DNA from: Macrostomum hystrix
Taxonomy: Eukaryota > Platyhelminthes > Macrostomidae
Direction of reading: 5' to 3'
Assembly: GCA_950097015.1 (NCBI GenBank)
Contig: CATNEN010000014.1
Span: 186,001-250,000, forward strand
DNA length: 64,000 bases
Under the pieces are notes generated by a model that worked only from the letters and a program-made list of their open reading frames with translations, was not told the DNA's origin and searched no databases. The translations under genes and the position numbers were made by a program. This document shows, in pieces, positions 11,770 to 24,599 of the stretch; positions within the stretch are counted from its first letter, which is position 1; each line of letters opens with the position of its first letter.

Positions 11770-14700
11770 ATGCCTTCAGCTCCAATGCTTGGCGACCACC
11801 TTCTGCTGCCAGCGCAAACCTTCTCCGACTGGGGTCTTCGCATTCTGCAGCCCGTCCTGCTGCAGTCAAAGCACTGCTGCTCGGTGTTTCCTTGCCCAGG
11901 TGCCACCCAGCAGCTTCAGAAGACTGCCATAAGTTCCAGGATTTGCCTCGGGCATCTGCCGCTGACTACCTGCCAGCGGTTTTGTCTCGATGCCGACCCT
12001 GCCTCGCCTCCTGCAGAGCTGGTACTGCATGTCAACCCGGCCTGCCCGAACCCCATCGTTGCTGAGGTTGCAACAGTGAAATTGGAGTGCGAGGCGATGC
12101 CCGCCAACAGAGGACTACTGCTTAAGATTCTGAAGCACAGGCTACGTAAGTATACTTATTTAATCAGTGGTTTAGTTTTTTATATCGAAAATTTTTTTTT
12201 CTGATAGCACTAGGAGATAACTGCGCCAACAAAATGTGCCCATCTGCTGCTTCTTTTCTTTCTGGCACACCTCAGGCAACTGCTACGTGACAGAGGGTAG
12301 CGTAAATAGCTTTAATATTCTTGGCGTTGAAGTGGCCTTGCGCTTCTCCAACATCTCGCCGCCACCACCGGCAGTCATCGCTGCCGTTGCATCAGCCGAC
12401 TCTGAGCTGACCCTGTCGAACTCGCTCGCTGCACACTGTTCCATCAGCGACTCTCCGCAGCCCCAGCCATCAACTCCGGAGCTGTCGTCTGCCTCGTCAG
12501 AGACGCCAAAGCGAAACCGCAAAACGCCACGAACTGGTAGCGGTGCGCCCGCCGAAGCAACTCCAGGCACAGGCACCTGTGCTGGCGGCCTCGACCTGTC
12601 AGACTATCGCCAGTTCTCCGTATCGCTTCGGCTCGCTGTCAGCACGGTTGATTGTCACCAGCCATACCGAATAGTTGACGACACCAGACTTGTTTGGGAG
12701 GCTCCGGACTCAGAAGTCACATCGCAGCCGACTGGCAGCGAAGAGTTGCCGGAACTGTTCGGCCTGGATTTTCAGGAAGAGCAGCTCCGTGCTGCAGTTG
12801 CGCAGTTTATGTCGGAACTGTCGAGCCATGCCGGCTTTGCCTTCACCGGAGTTTTCCTTTGCGGGCCGCGTGGCTGCGGCAAGGCTAGCCTCGCAACCAG
12901 CGTCTGCCGTCGTCTCCACTGCCCGCTGCTTCGGCTTGACCGGCACCGCCTTCTAGGCCGCTACCTAGGCCAGGCCGAGTCCAACCTGAGCGCAACGCTT
13001 CAACAGGCAGCCGCTGGGTATGCCATGCTACTGGCAGTAGTGAGCTAATTGCAGCATATTTAGTTTTATGTACCTTATTTTATGCTAGGCAGACTTCTGC
13101 TGTTTTAGACTTCTAATCGATATTGCAGGGTGTTGGAACCAAAGGGTATGAGCTCCCTATATTTAGGCATGATCCTGCTTGTGCCGTTACGAATTCGAAA
13201 AACTTCGGTGGTCAGGGGTAGGATTTTCGGTTTTGGTTTGACGTCCTATCTCGCCCGTCTTGCCACCTAGCTCGTTGACCTTGAACCCATCTATACATGG
13301 AACATTAACTCCTCCTCGTGGTCAGGCGTGGAAAAAATTCTGTTTTGTTTTGAAGCTTGAGGTAATTTTGCAATTGACAAGCCTTTTGCCTACTTTACTG
13401 CAGCCGCGGCACTTATTGTTGCGTTGCTTGCAGCTCTGGCGCAGTTGCGCGCCGCCTGTCGAATTAGCCGGGTTTGTCTGGTGTCCTTTCTTTGGAGCTG
13501 TGCTGCTTCCAATGGCGTGCAGTCTGCTGTGAAGCCTCGCCATGAAGACTCCGCCATATCGCTGGACGATCTTTGAGCAGACTCGAGATCCACAGCAAGC
13601 TTGATCCTCTTGCAGGAATGGTCGGAATTATCCGGATACTGATTTCGGTGTCGCTTCTCTAAAACCGAATTTTCAGTGTGTTAAGGCAGATATGAGGTTC
13701 GCCCGAAAGTTGGCAAAGGATTCACCCTTAAGCTGGCCATGACATAAGAATTCAGATAGCACTACAACTTTCGAGTTGCCAACTTGACGGCTCTGAAGAA
13801 CGTTGCTTATTCAGAATGTCCTTCGAGTCTTGGTAGAACTGGTTGCTTGGAATTGGCTTTTGATAAATCGATCTTGTTGCAAATATAATAGTTTTATTCG
13901 CTCTACGTTTATTGCGAATACGAAGTAAGTTACAATTGAGCTCTGTAATCCGACCTCATGACTTTATCGTCATTGTGACAGATTAAGCCCTCGACAGATG
14001 CGAGACCTCGTCTTTTATTGTACATTCCAGTAGAAAGGTTTTAACTTCTAAGAGTTTGCTAAGCATTTCTTGCTCGCATTTAGAGAAAATGCTCCGCGGG
14101 CAAATCTCGTCTGGCAATTAGTGTACAGTCAATTGATTTGCAGTCAAATCTCTTGCGGGCTACGCATCTGCAGTAAAATATGATAAGATAGAATCACATT
14201 GTGCGCTAATAGAAAATTAAGTGCAGTATCGAATGCATCAATGCACCTAAACACATTTTCAGACGTAGCTCCTGCCTTCTCATCGAGGACATCGACGACC
14301 AGTTTGGCGAAGCTAAGGCCAACAGCGCAGGTGTGGACAGCCGCTTGAGGCAGGTTCTCGCGTCGGAGCTCGACCGGCTGAGCCACGGCAGCCGCCTACT
14401 GCTTTTGGCCACCGGCTCGGACCTGAAGAGCCTGGATGAGCGACTGCGCGGCCTATTCCAGCTGCACATTCCCGTGCCGCTGCCCACAGGTGAAGCTAAG
14501 GCCAGGGTGAGTTGCATGAACTAGTATTTTGTTCTGGGCTTTGTTGTGGCTGTCACTGAATATTTTACAACTTCCGAAATCAACAGCTTATGGAGCGACA
14601 GCTTAGCCGCCTGCCAGAGCAGCTTCGTCCCTCCGATCCAAACCTGGTGCGGCAGTTCGCTTCCAAAGTGCATGGCTACTCAGCCTCTGAGCTCGTCAGT

Positions 14701-16208
14701 CTGTGCAAGCTGGGTGAGCCAAATTTTGTGTCTACAATGTTGTTACTATAAAGCCTTTCGTAAGTAAGTTCTTTATAGCAGTCTAAATTTCAGCCCTTGT
14801 GTTTCAAATTTGGTATGCGCAAGTTTTATGGGCTGGAAAACAGAATCTGGCTTTGTGCATGCCCCTCTAGCCCCTGAGCGAACAATGATATTTTCAGAAC
14901 AATTTCATATTGCTTAATGTTTTGCCTTGTTCTATTTTTAACCAGTTTTAACCAGTCAAAGCAAAAAGTTTGAACGTTCGCTCGTATCATGCTTGCTTAC
15001 CCAGCAACTTACCCCAAATCTAGTATAACTCTCTGTAATTTAATGCGTCATCCTTTAACAATAATTCTAATTTCCCCGACCTGCCAGCTGTGCATGTCAG
15101 CCGTACTGCCGGCCGCCCTCGTCTAGGTTCCTGCGACCTTAATGAGGCGTTACGCAGCTTCCGGCCCTCGGGTGTGCAGGCCCTGCTAACCAGCGCCGAC
15201 AGGGTTGCATGGGAGGACATTGGCGGGCTAGATGAGCTAAAGCGGATGCTGCGGGAGCGGGTTCTCGCGCCCCTGCTGGAACCCGACCGATTCGCCAAGT
15301 TTGGCCTGCGACCGCCAGCGGGTCTGCTGTTGTACGGGCCGCCCGGTTGCTGCAAGACCATGATGGCCAAAGCCGTGGCCACAGAGTGCGGTCTGCCCTT
15401 CATTGCAGTCCAGTGTGCTGACGTCTACTCGAGGTGAACGCTCAGTTTTCCCGCGAGCAGTTATCTGAAACGTTTACTTATAGGCTAGTTGTCATTGATA
15501 CTCTTTAGAAAAAAATAAATCCAGTATAGTTCTTCGTTGTCCGTTATCCTGGTAGTTCGTCCATTTGCTGCTCCTGCTGCTCATGCACTCTACAGATACG
15601 TTGGCGACTCAGAGCGGTCTATACGAGAGCTGCTAACCCGCGCTCGGGCAGCCGCCCCGGCCGTGCTGTTTCTAGATGAAGTTGATGCCCTCCTGCCCAC
15701 TCGCGGCAGCGGAGGCGGCGACTCCAGCGGCGACAGCGTCGGACATCGCGTGCTTTCGGAAGTGCTGACGCTATTAGACGGTGTATCAGGCCGGTCGCGG
15801 TTGTTTGTGCTTGCGGCCACGAACCGCCCGGAGTGCGTGGACCCAGCACTACTTCGTCCGGGCCGACTGGACCGCCTGATCTTTGTGCCGCTTCCCGATG
15901 AGGCCGCCCGTCGTAAGATCCTGGTTGTGGCCGCTGCCCGCATGCCCCAGTGCAATGAGAGCGAGAGTGATGCAGTTGAAGACGCAATTTCGAAGGTAGC
16001 GGCCCGCACCGAAGGATTCAGTGGAGCGGAGCTGACGGCGCTCGTGTCGGAAGCGGCGGCCGAGTCGGCCCAGGGTGGACTATCTGGCCTGAGCTGGCGC
16101 CTGGCGCTACAGCTGCTGGACGCGGGGCGAGTACGGCCGCGGACCTCTGCGATTGCAATGAACGGCTATATGAGATTCGCCGAGTCTCACGGCTGCGGAG
16201 GCTTCTGA
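11770..16208 (+). CDS. SPATA5: AFG2/SPATA5-family double AAA+ ATPase
   Basis: Cytoplasmic ATPase of the family that releases shuttling factors from pre-60S ribosomal particles. Exons: 11770-12145, 12276-13017, 14263-14506, 14587-14713, 15088-15433, 15596-16208. They total 2448 nt (815 residues) and all phases agree. The N-domain contains QPVLLQSKH, like the family's RPVLL segment. The first ATPase domain has Walker A GPRGCGKA, which lacks the usual Ser/Thr after Lys, and a Walker-B-like LLIEDIDD. The second domain is canonical: WEDIGGLDELK, GPPGCCKT, YVGDSER, VLFLDEVDAL, AATNRPE and RPGRLDR. The GPPGC-x-KT form is typical of AFG2 proteins. Its paralogue SPATA5L1 is the main alternative. The start ATG is uncertain. 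A 65-bp satellite begins about 160 bp after the stop. Confidence 0.9.
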
Positions 16209-16371
16209 TTTTGTCAGCTAAAACTGGAATGCTCTGCTTGAAATGTATTGTACACTGGCCGTGTTAGTCTGCACTGTTCGAGTTATATACTGATGACTGA
16301 CAGTCGCTGCATTTGATTATCTTACTCCTTTCTGGAAATCCCGCCACTTACTCGGCTTGTCTCAGTTTTTT

Positions 16372-17997
16372 TCGGATGATATGTTTGAACGTGTGTTGCA
16401 CTGCATTATGCTAGTTATCAGATAAGTCCTATATTTTCGGATGATATGTTTGAACGCGTGTTGCACTGCATTATGCTAGTTATCAGATAAATCCTATATT
16501 TTCGGATGATATGTTTGAACGTGTGTTGCACTGCATTATGCTAGTTATCAGATAAATCCTATATTTTCGGATGATATGTTTGAACGTGTGTTGCACTGCA
16601 TTATGCTAGTTATCAGATAAATCCTATATTTTCGGATATGTTTGAACGCGTGTTGCACTGCATTATGCTAGTTATCAGATAAATCCTATATTTTCGGATG
16701 ATATGTTTGAACGTGTGTTGCACTGCATTATGCTAGTTATCAGATAAGTCCTATATTTTCGGATGATATGTTTGAACGCGTGTTGCACTGCATTATGCTA
16801 GTTATCAGATAAATCCTATATTTTCGGATGATATGTTTGAACGTGTGTTGCACTGCATTATGCTAGTTATCAGATAAATCCTATATTTTCGGATGATATG
16901 TTTGAACGTGTGTTGCACTGCATTATGCTAGTTATCAGATAAATCCTATATTTTCGGATATGTTTGAACGCGTGTTGCACTGCATTATGCTAGTTATCAG
17001 ATAAATCCTATATTTTCGGATGATATGTTTGAGCGTGTGTTGCACTGCATTATGCTAGTTATCAGATAAATCCTATATTTTCGGATGATATGTTTGAACG
17101 TGTGTTGCACTGCATTATGCTAGTTATCAGATAAATCCTATATTTTCGGATGATATGTTTGAACGCGTGTTGCACTGCATTATGCTAGTTATCAGATAAA
17201 TCCTATATTTTCGGATGATATGTTTGAACGTGTGTTGCACTGCATTATGCTAGTTATCAGATAAATCCTATATTTTCGGATGATATGTTTGAACGTGTGT
17301 TGCACTGCATTATGCTAGTTATCAGATAAATCCTATATTTTCGGATGATATGTTTGAACGTGTGTTGCACTGCATTATGCTAGTTATCAGATAAATCCTA
17401 TATTTTCGGATGATATGTTTGAACGTGTGTTGCACTGCATTATGCTAGTTATCAGATAAATCCTATATTTTCGGATGATATGTTTGAACGTGTGTTGCAC
17501 TGCATTATGCTAGTTATCAGATAAATCCTATATTTTCGGATGATATGTTTGAACGCGTGTTGCACTGCATTATGCTAGTTATCAGATAAATCCTATATTT
17601 TCGGATGATATGTTTGAACGTGTGTTGCACTGCATTATGCTAGTTATCAGATAAATCCTATATTTTCGGATGATATGTTTGAACGTGTGTTGCACTGCAT
17701 TATGCTAGTTATCAGATAAGTCCTATATTTTCGGATGATATGTTTGAACGTGTGTTGCACTGCATTATGCTAGTTATCAGATAAATCCTATATTTTCGGA
17801 TGATATGTTTGAACGTGTGTTGCACTGCATTATGCTAGTTATCAGATAAGTCCTATATTTTCGGATGATATGTTTGAACGTGTGTTGCACTGCATTATGC
17901 TAGTTATCAGATAAATCCTATATTTTCGGATGATATGTTTGAACGTGTGTTGCACTGCATTATGCTAGTTATCAGATAAATCCTATATTTTCGGATG
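16372..17997. repeat. 65-bp satellite array, about 25 copies
   Basis: The unit begins TTTTCGGATGATATGTTTGA and contains GTTGCACTGCATTATGC. Units differ at only a few positions: G/A in AACG(T/C)GTG, AAATCC/AAGTCC, and a 3-bp deletion (GATGATATG to GATATG) that recurs in two units about five units apart. This shows that blocks of several units were duplicated together. It starts about 160 bp after the stop codon of the SPATA5-like gene, so it may fall in the 3' untranslated region or just beyond. Confidence 0.95.
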
Positions 17998-18106
17998 TCT
18001 TTTGCATGTAAAATTGGCAAGGCCGTTTTGTCACAATGGCACATAGCTTGTCACTCATTTGGTTTTGGCCACAGACAGACAAAGAAAACTTGATTCATTC
18101 GCAGTC

Positions 18107-18204
18107 ACAGATTCTATATTACCTAATATAGAATATTGGCATTCGCGTCTATATTCTATACTGTATTCTATATTCTATATTGTTATTCTATATTGGTAAT
18201 ATAG
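18107..18204. repeat. Inverted repeat, AT-rich hairpin
   Basis: CAGATTCTATATTACC near 18107 and GGTAATATAGAATCTG near 18190 are a perfect 16-bp inverted repeat. Between them are further TATAGAATA/TATTCTATA motifs, so the whole 100 bp can fold on itself. It may be a tiny MITE or a cruciform-prone simple sequence. No coding content. Confidence 0.7.
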
Positions 18205-18209
18205 AATCT

Positions 18210-20130
18210 GTTTTCGCAGTAGCCCCTACTCGTATCAGAGGAGTGAGTCATATTGAGTTCAATCAGATTCAGTTATCATCAATTATTAAATTATTTTGCA
18301 ACCATGAAAAGTGCAATTTTGGAAGGCAAGCTTAGGCCCCGACCCGACGTTGATCTGCCTCGCCAGTGCTGACTCGTCAACAAACGTTCGCTGGGCGGCA
18401 CCAGGCTGCAGCGCAACTGCACCGTCATCTTCCCCGTGTAGCTGAAGCGCTGGTGCCATGGCTGCACTGAATTGTTGCAGTGAGCGATCCCGCCTCTTGG
18501 CTATGCCTTTGTTGTCCAGTCCTCAACGTCGCAGATTCAAGTTGTTCTTCATCTAGCAGCGACAGCGCCGTATTCGAGTTTTCTTGCACAAACTTCTTGG
18601 ATGCAGAAAATTCTTCGTCATGCCGATCAGCCACGGATGATTCCGATGATGAAATCCAACTCCGCGCGGGTTATACAAGTGTATTATCCAACTCGGGAAC
18701 CGGAAGGTTTTGTCAGTGAAAAGGAAATATGCTGTGCCATTACGATGGGTCAGTGCATGATTTGCCAGCGCCTTAATTGCAAATACTCCACTATAGACAC
18801 CGTGACGCGAATTTCTCCAATTTCACTTATCAAGCAAAAATACTAGGCGCAGCTCAACCACAGGACACCATCGCCTAGTCTGTCAACCAATCGGTCACCA
18901 CCCAACGCTTTTAGCATTAAGGCGCTGCCAAAATATATTCTAGTTAAATTCCCCCCAAATTGATTCAAAAACAGGCGGCAATATGGCTTGGTAGTAGCCG
19001 AGCGCAAAATGCTATTTTGAAATTATGAAATTATGTTACAATGTACATGCATATTTACGAGCTAGCTAGTAGATCAATGCAACGACGACGACGTTAAACT
19101 CTAAGAAACGAAAGCGGCTTTTGGCCAGAAAATAAACAGTCTACAGTCTTATCTGTAGATTTTACTGTAGTGGGCTACAACCGCAATATCCGAGGTTGAC
19201 CCCGTATTCATATTGTTAAACTTGCTGAAATTTTGTCTCGCATTACAAAAGTGAGGCACGAAAAGAATTATGAAAGTTTGGAAATATGTCATTTCACAAG
19301 AATAGTAGCAACAATGGTCTTGTGTTCGAGCGAGGAGAACTTTGGTCTTTATGTTCTACTTCCTTCATGTACAGTATGATCGGGCAGAATTCCATTGCAA
19401 CTTTCGAATTTAAAGATAAAAAAAATTTCTTACACTTGCAATTGTGCACCCATACTTTTGCATCTAGTCTTTTCGAACTATAGTTACGAGCAGCAGGAAT
19501 TTTTCATGCATATTTCTCGTCGAAAAAAAGAAACTTCATTTTTAGTGTGCTTTAGGCTTTAGTGGGTTTTAGGAAGTTTTAGTAAAATTCAAAAATATAA
19601 ATAATTTCTAAATTATAAATTTCTACATTTTTTCTACTTTTTTCTAAATTTTCTAAATTGCATATAGCAAATTTCTAAACTAAACGCAACCGCAATCAGC
19701 TACCAGTGTATTATCTGTAGAAGTTATGCGCATTTTTCAGTTGGTTATGAAAATTAAATCTGTTAATTGTCTAATATTTTCGCTCATCATATACAAACGT
19801 ATTGTATTATTGATCGACGCTAATAACCTTTCATAACTGCGGCACAACAATTTTATAGCAAATAAAACCACGCCCAAATAGCATATATAGAAATTCATAA
19901 ATAAATTCGTACATGTAATATGCATTTTGGTTTAGTATGCTTCAAATCTTAACTTTGAAATCTAAACAAGAGAAATAGCTCAGTGTTACTTAGTCAATTT
20001 TGTTTGTGCGGATATCATCACTTGAATGACAACTTGAACGTCATTTGCAAAGGCATTTTCAAGCCGGCCAATCACCACAAAACAATCGCGTTGTCAGCTA
20101 TGTTCAATGCCAATCAGAATCGTGGCATAA
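18210..20130. other. Gene-free stretch between ATPase and innexin genes
   Basis: AT-rich. Short open frames at 18425-18634 (-) and 18480-18719 (+) overlap each other, have no domain and no splice context, and were not accepted. Confidence 0.5.
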
Positions 20131-22675
20131 TTAATTTTCCGTCTTTGACGTGTCTCCGGCAGCAGCATCAGCAGCCTTTGATGCAGCGGATTTTGCCGCC
20201 TCGGTCGCGACGTCAGCCGCCCGCTTGCCGAACTTGGCAGTCAGTGCCGACTTCGCCTTTGTCTCTGCGTCCCCCAGGTTCTGTGCGAGGTCGTCACGAA
20301 GCTGGTCGGAGCGCCGGTCCAGCCGCATGGCGATGGAGGCCAGGTTGCCCAGGCTGGAGATTTCATCGCTGGCATTGGCTGCGGCCATGTCCGGCATCAC
20401 TTGGTCCAGCAGGTGGCTGTTCTCGTAGCACAGGTGGGAGATGTAGTACCTTTTGCGATTGGCAATTAAGTTTAATTGAGTTAGGGCTGTAAATTCTTAT
20501 TGTTTAAAAAAATTTATTTTATAGAATGAAAAAAAATGTTAGTAAACATTTTCACGCTTTTAGTAATATGAACCTAGGTGGTAAGGGAGCTACACCAATT
20601 CAGTTCCACATTAAGCCAATATTAGTGCCACAATAGATAGAAATCTCGATTCATCGAATCTTGTCGATGAATCGGACAAAATTCATCTGCGGATTTCGGC
20701 GTGGTGAAGCTAAAGCTATAGATGCTTGTCTCGTTTGTTGCGTGCAGAAATTAAGGCTGCAAGAATGATGTGCAGCTGAGAGAATCTTGAGCTGGCTCGA
20801 GATGCGTGTTTCCGACCGTAGTTAAGCCTGCATGCACTAGCTGGCTCATCCTCTCAGCCTGCACATATTTTTCCGCCTTCTTTCTGGGACAACCTCGTAT
20901 AAACTTCCTGAAGATCACTTTTTTGATAACTTCTTGACCGATTTTACCTTTTATTTCTACTCGTATGTGAGCGTGAAAAGTCAAAAGAAATGATTTTTTG
21001 CTTTATTCGAGTGTGTAATTCGATTCTGAGGTTCAACTAAGTTTTCTACCATACTTTTAAAAATAGTAGCGGTGCAAATATTGCCGAAAAATGTTATTTC
21101 ATTCTTGACTAAGAGCTAAAATTGATGCTTAAATGAGCTGAAGAAATTCATACCTGTCAGCGAGTCTGTGCGAGAAGTAATCCGAGCAGCCATCTTCCAT
21201 CTCAACGTACCCGGTGGCACCACCACTTCCGAGCAGCGGGAGGCCTTCGTCTGCAGAATCTCGCTTGGGCTGCACCACCAAGCCGAGAATTCTCTGAAAG
21301 TAGTGCGATCGGCACTCCTTGCCGCAGCCAATGAGACATCGCTTGGTGCGACACTGGCGGCAGCGGCAGCCGACCACGAAAGGGAAGTAGTAAAGCAACT
21401 GCCTGGCGGTAGCCAGGAGGCAGAAGGCCAGAAGGGACATGTTTGTAGACCAGCCGACCTCGTACAGACTGGCCTGCAGCAGTACGCAGCTAAAGCGGCT
21501 GTGTGCAGCGATACCGCGTGAGTAAGGTAGGAAGCAGGTGAACCGGTAGCGAATATCCTCGTGCCGGAATCCAGGAAAGAAACCATAGAAAGCCAGCCAC
21601 GCCGCAAGCACTGCCGCCCGCACCAGCTGGAAAGCGCAGTACTGACCTGTGTGCTTCGACTTGCAGTACCAACGCCGCAACCGCCGCTTGAGCGCCGCGT
21701 CGGTTAGTAAATCAGCTTTTGATGGCCTTCCCTGCTGCATCCTTCGATGTCGGCAAGTCTCCTCAGACTCACAGCCGTCGCCATCGCCACCCTCTGCTTC
21801 GTCAGCTAATAGCTTCTTAGATAGCTCCACCACGAACTGCACGTTTTCTCGAAGACACTCACCTGCCGTCTGACTCCAGATGTAATAGGGCAGATAGACT
21901 GTTCCTGCCTGCCTGTGTTTTGAGCATCAAGAGTTTTCACAACATTTCTGTTTGTTTTGCGGCCTTAGCTTATTACCTAAATTCGTTTTTTACTCGTATA
22001 AACAGCATGTTTTGAATAACAAAACATGCGCGAATTCATTTTACCTGGCCAGTAAAGGTAACGTTTCTAAAGACAAAAGTATTCGCAAAAGCACATTGCC
22101 TTTCCTGAAAGATGAACAAGAATGGCAAGTAGAACTGCAGCAGGTAGTGACGCAAGACTCCGTCAAAGCTGGCTGGAATGACTCCGTCCGGCAGGCCAGT
22201 TTGGTCAACGCCACGCGTATAGCAGTAGGACTCTGCGTAAGCTTTGTCCGCCACAGAGACCGTCGCTGCGATCGATGCCGTGCCATTTTCACTGTCTGCG
22301 CCTGCCTCCGTCGTGCAAGTCACCTTAGCTTCTGTAAAAGCAAAATCGAAGGAAAAGTGCAACGGATTAGTGGCCATTTAAGATCAGTACATATTACTTT
22401 CGACTCTGCATACTTCCTATATTACCTCTGTAAGCAACGCGTACATTGACATCGACTATTGGCAAAAAAATTATGAATCGCCATTGGCCCGTATCCTCTG
22501 AGCACTGTCACTTACGGGCTGCGAAGTTGGCCGCCAGAATCGCCACTGCCTGCACGATGACTGTCATGAAAGCAAGTCGGTTGATCAGCCTGTCTATGGG
22601 AAAACTCGCTTTCACGGCGTGTGGCTTGACGAACTGCTCGAGCGAGGACTGCAACGAATTGGCCAGGTTAGACAT
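20131..22675 (-). CDS. inx: Innexin gap-junction channel protein
   Basis: Four-pass membrane protein that assembles into invertebrate gap junctions. Exons in gene order: 22675-22516, 22331-22095, 21898-21154, 20449-20131. They total 1461 nt (486 residues) with consistent phases. The N-terminus carries FPIDRLINRLAFMTV, which leads into membrane segment 1. Loop 1 holds AYAESYCYTRGVDQTGLP, matching the family pattern YxxSYCW...TYT. The second hydrophobic region includes LLQFYLPFLFIFQ and YLPYYIW, typical of innexins. Two later hydrophobic segments flank a second extracellular loop. The C-terminal tail is Ala/Lys-rich and probably helical. The donor of exon 2 (T|GTGCTT) is weak, but it is the only choice that joins the two halves of the signature in frame. 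The start ATG is the first in frame before segment 1. Confidence 0.88.
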
Positions 22676-23278
22676 GATTGCTGACAGCGGCTACCCGATT
22701 AATTTTCTAGCCAAAGCCGCGAACCAGTCCACATCACTCAATTGAACTTCCCAGCATATTATAGACAGACAGTAAGAGCCGCAACAGCTGCACGTGCACG
22801 TGCTTCCAAATCCTGGCAACAGGTGCAGCTGAAATTTGGCTGCTCAGTGGAGGTTACGAGAGTCCTGAAGAGATCAGAGATTGTCTGTCGAGATCAAGTT
22901 TAGGCCATGGACGCCGTGAATCCTACGCAATCCTACCTGCATAGTTCCACTTTTCCCCACCGCTTTGACTGGCTAATCTCACATTGAGCTCGTCGGATTA
23001 GTGGAGGAAGACTAATCCCAGGGAATTATTTTAGAGTGCTCTGTCAGGTGCATTAAATGGATTCACCTCCTGCAGACTTAAAGAGTCCATGAGGTTTTAG
23101 CAGTGCTTGTACTATACACGCAGTTCGTAGTAAGCAGTTCTGGATTTAATACTCAACTGTCTGGCCGTCAGTTACTTCGGCGAGCTATCAAAAAGCCGTG
23201 CATGCTTCGCTGGTCAAAAATTAAGTAACTTGAAATAATCTTCAGAGAGCTTCAATAAAGTTAAGAAAGCAAAATAGT
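22676..23278. other. 5' flank of the innexin gene
   Basis: No coding exon recognised. It is bounded on the right by the 44-bp satellite. It would hold the innexin promoter and any 5' untranslated exons, but no specific element could be identified. Confidence 0.4.
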
Positions 23279-24012
23279 CTTCAGACTGCCGTTGCTTCAG
23301 ACAAGAGAACCATGGCCATGGTCTTCAGACTGCTGTTGCTTCAGACAAGAGAACCATGGCCATGGTCTTCAGACTGCCGTTGCTTCAGACAAGAGAACCA
23401 TGGCCATGGTCTTCAGACTGCCGTTGCTTCAGACAAGAGAACCCTGGCCATGGTCTTCAGACTGCCGTTGCTTCAGACAAGAGAACCATGGCCATGGTCT
23501 TCAGACTGCTGTTGCTTCAGACAAGAGAACCATGGCCATGGTCTTCAGACTGCTGTTGCTTCAGACAAGAGAACCATGGCCATGGTCTTCAGACTGCCGT
23601 TGCTTCAGACAAGAGAACCATGGCCATGGTCTTCAGACTGCTGTTGCTTCAGACAAGAGAACCATGGCCATGGTCTTCAGACTGCCGTTGCTTCAGACAA
23701 GAGAACCATGGCCATGGTCTTCAGACTGCTGTTGCTTCAGACAAGAGAACCATGGCCATGGTCTTCAGACTGCTGTTGCTTCAGACAAGAGAACCATGGC
23801 CATGGTCTTCAGACTGCTGTTGCTTCAGACAAGAGAACCATGGCCATGGTCTTCAGACTGCTGTTGCTTCAGACAAGAGAACCATGGCCATGGTCTTCAG
23901 ACTGCTGTTGCTTCAGACAAGAGAACCATGGCCATGGTCTTCAGACTGCTGTTGCTTCAGACAAGAGAACCATGGCCATAGTCTTCAGACTACCGTTGCT
24001 TCAGACAAGAGA
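23279..24012. repeat. 44-bp minisatellite, about 16-17 copies
   Basis: The unit contains TTGCTTCAGACAAGAGAACC followed by the palindrome CCATGGCCATGG and TCTTCAGACTG. Because 44 is not a multiple of three and the unit has no stop in any plus frame, all three plus frames stay open through the array (about 23292-24019), each reading the same 44-residue cycle from a different offset. This is a sequence accident and not evidence for a protein. The array lies between the innexin 5' end and the GABA-B receptor start, two divergently transcribed genes. Confidence 0.93.
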
Positions 24013-24599
24013 ACCATGAGAGAACTTGGACTCAGGCTAGGGACTACTTTCTTTTTGAAGTTTTTGGAATGTAACTTTTTGCCGAAAGTTTCAGAAAAAA
24101 TAAAATACGTTGCTTTTTTGAACTGCTTTCGCTTGCAATTCTCGTTGAAATTAATGGTCTGAACATGGAATGAAATTGTCGATTTTTCTGTCTGATAAGC
24201 AGCTTCTAAATCTTTCCGGTCCGCTATGCAGCTGGGTGGCAAAACTACGAGTCCTCGTAACTTTGGAAGCTGTCCGACAGGAAATAAAAGACACAAATCC
24301 CCTGGCGACTCCAGTTCGGTAAGCAGCTTAGCCGCTGCCTCACATCGAGCCAGATCAACCTCCGGAGAAAACGTTTTCCCCACTGCACTAGAATTTGAAA
24401 AAATCAGTAAGCTGCGCTCTGAACAACGCAGCTGCCATTGCTGCCATCACTCAAATGGTCAATGATGGCATTTGATTGGCTGGCTATAGGGAATAACAGA
24501 CACGCATATAGCGGTTGCTACATGAAATTCAGAGTCATTGAGATAAGATCGAGCTAAAATTTGCTGCAGCTTTACCCTAGAGCTCACAAGACCGAAGTC

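Noticed and set aside
18425-18846. Overlapping open frames of 60-80 codons on both strands
   Set aside because: No domain, no splice continuity and opposite-strand overlap; nothing supports a gene.
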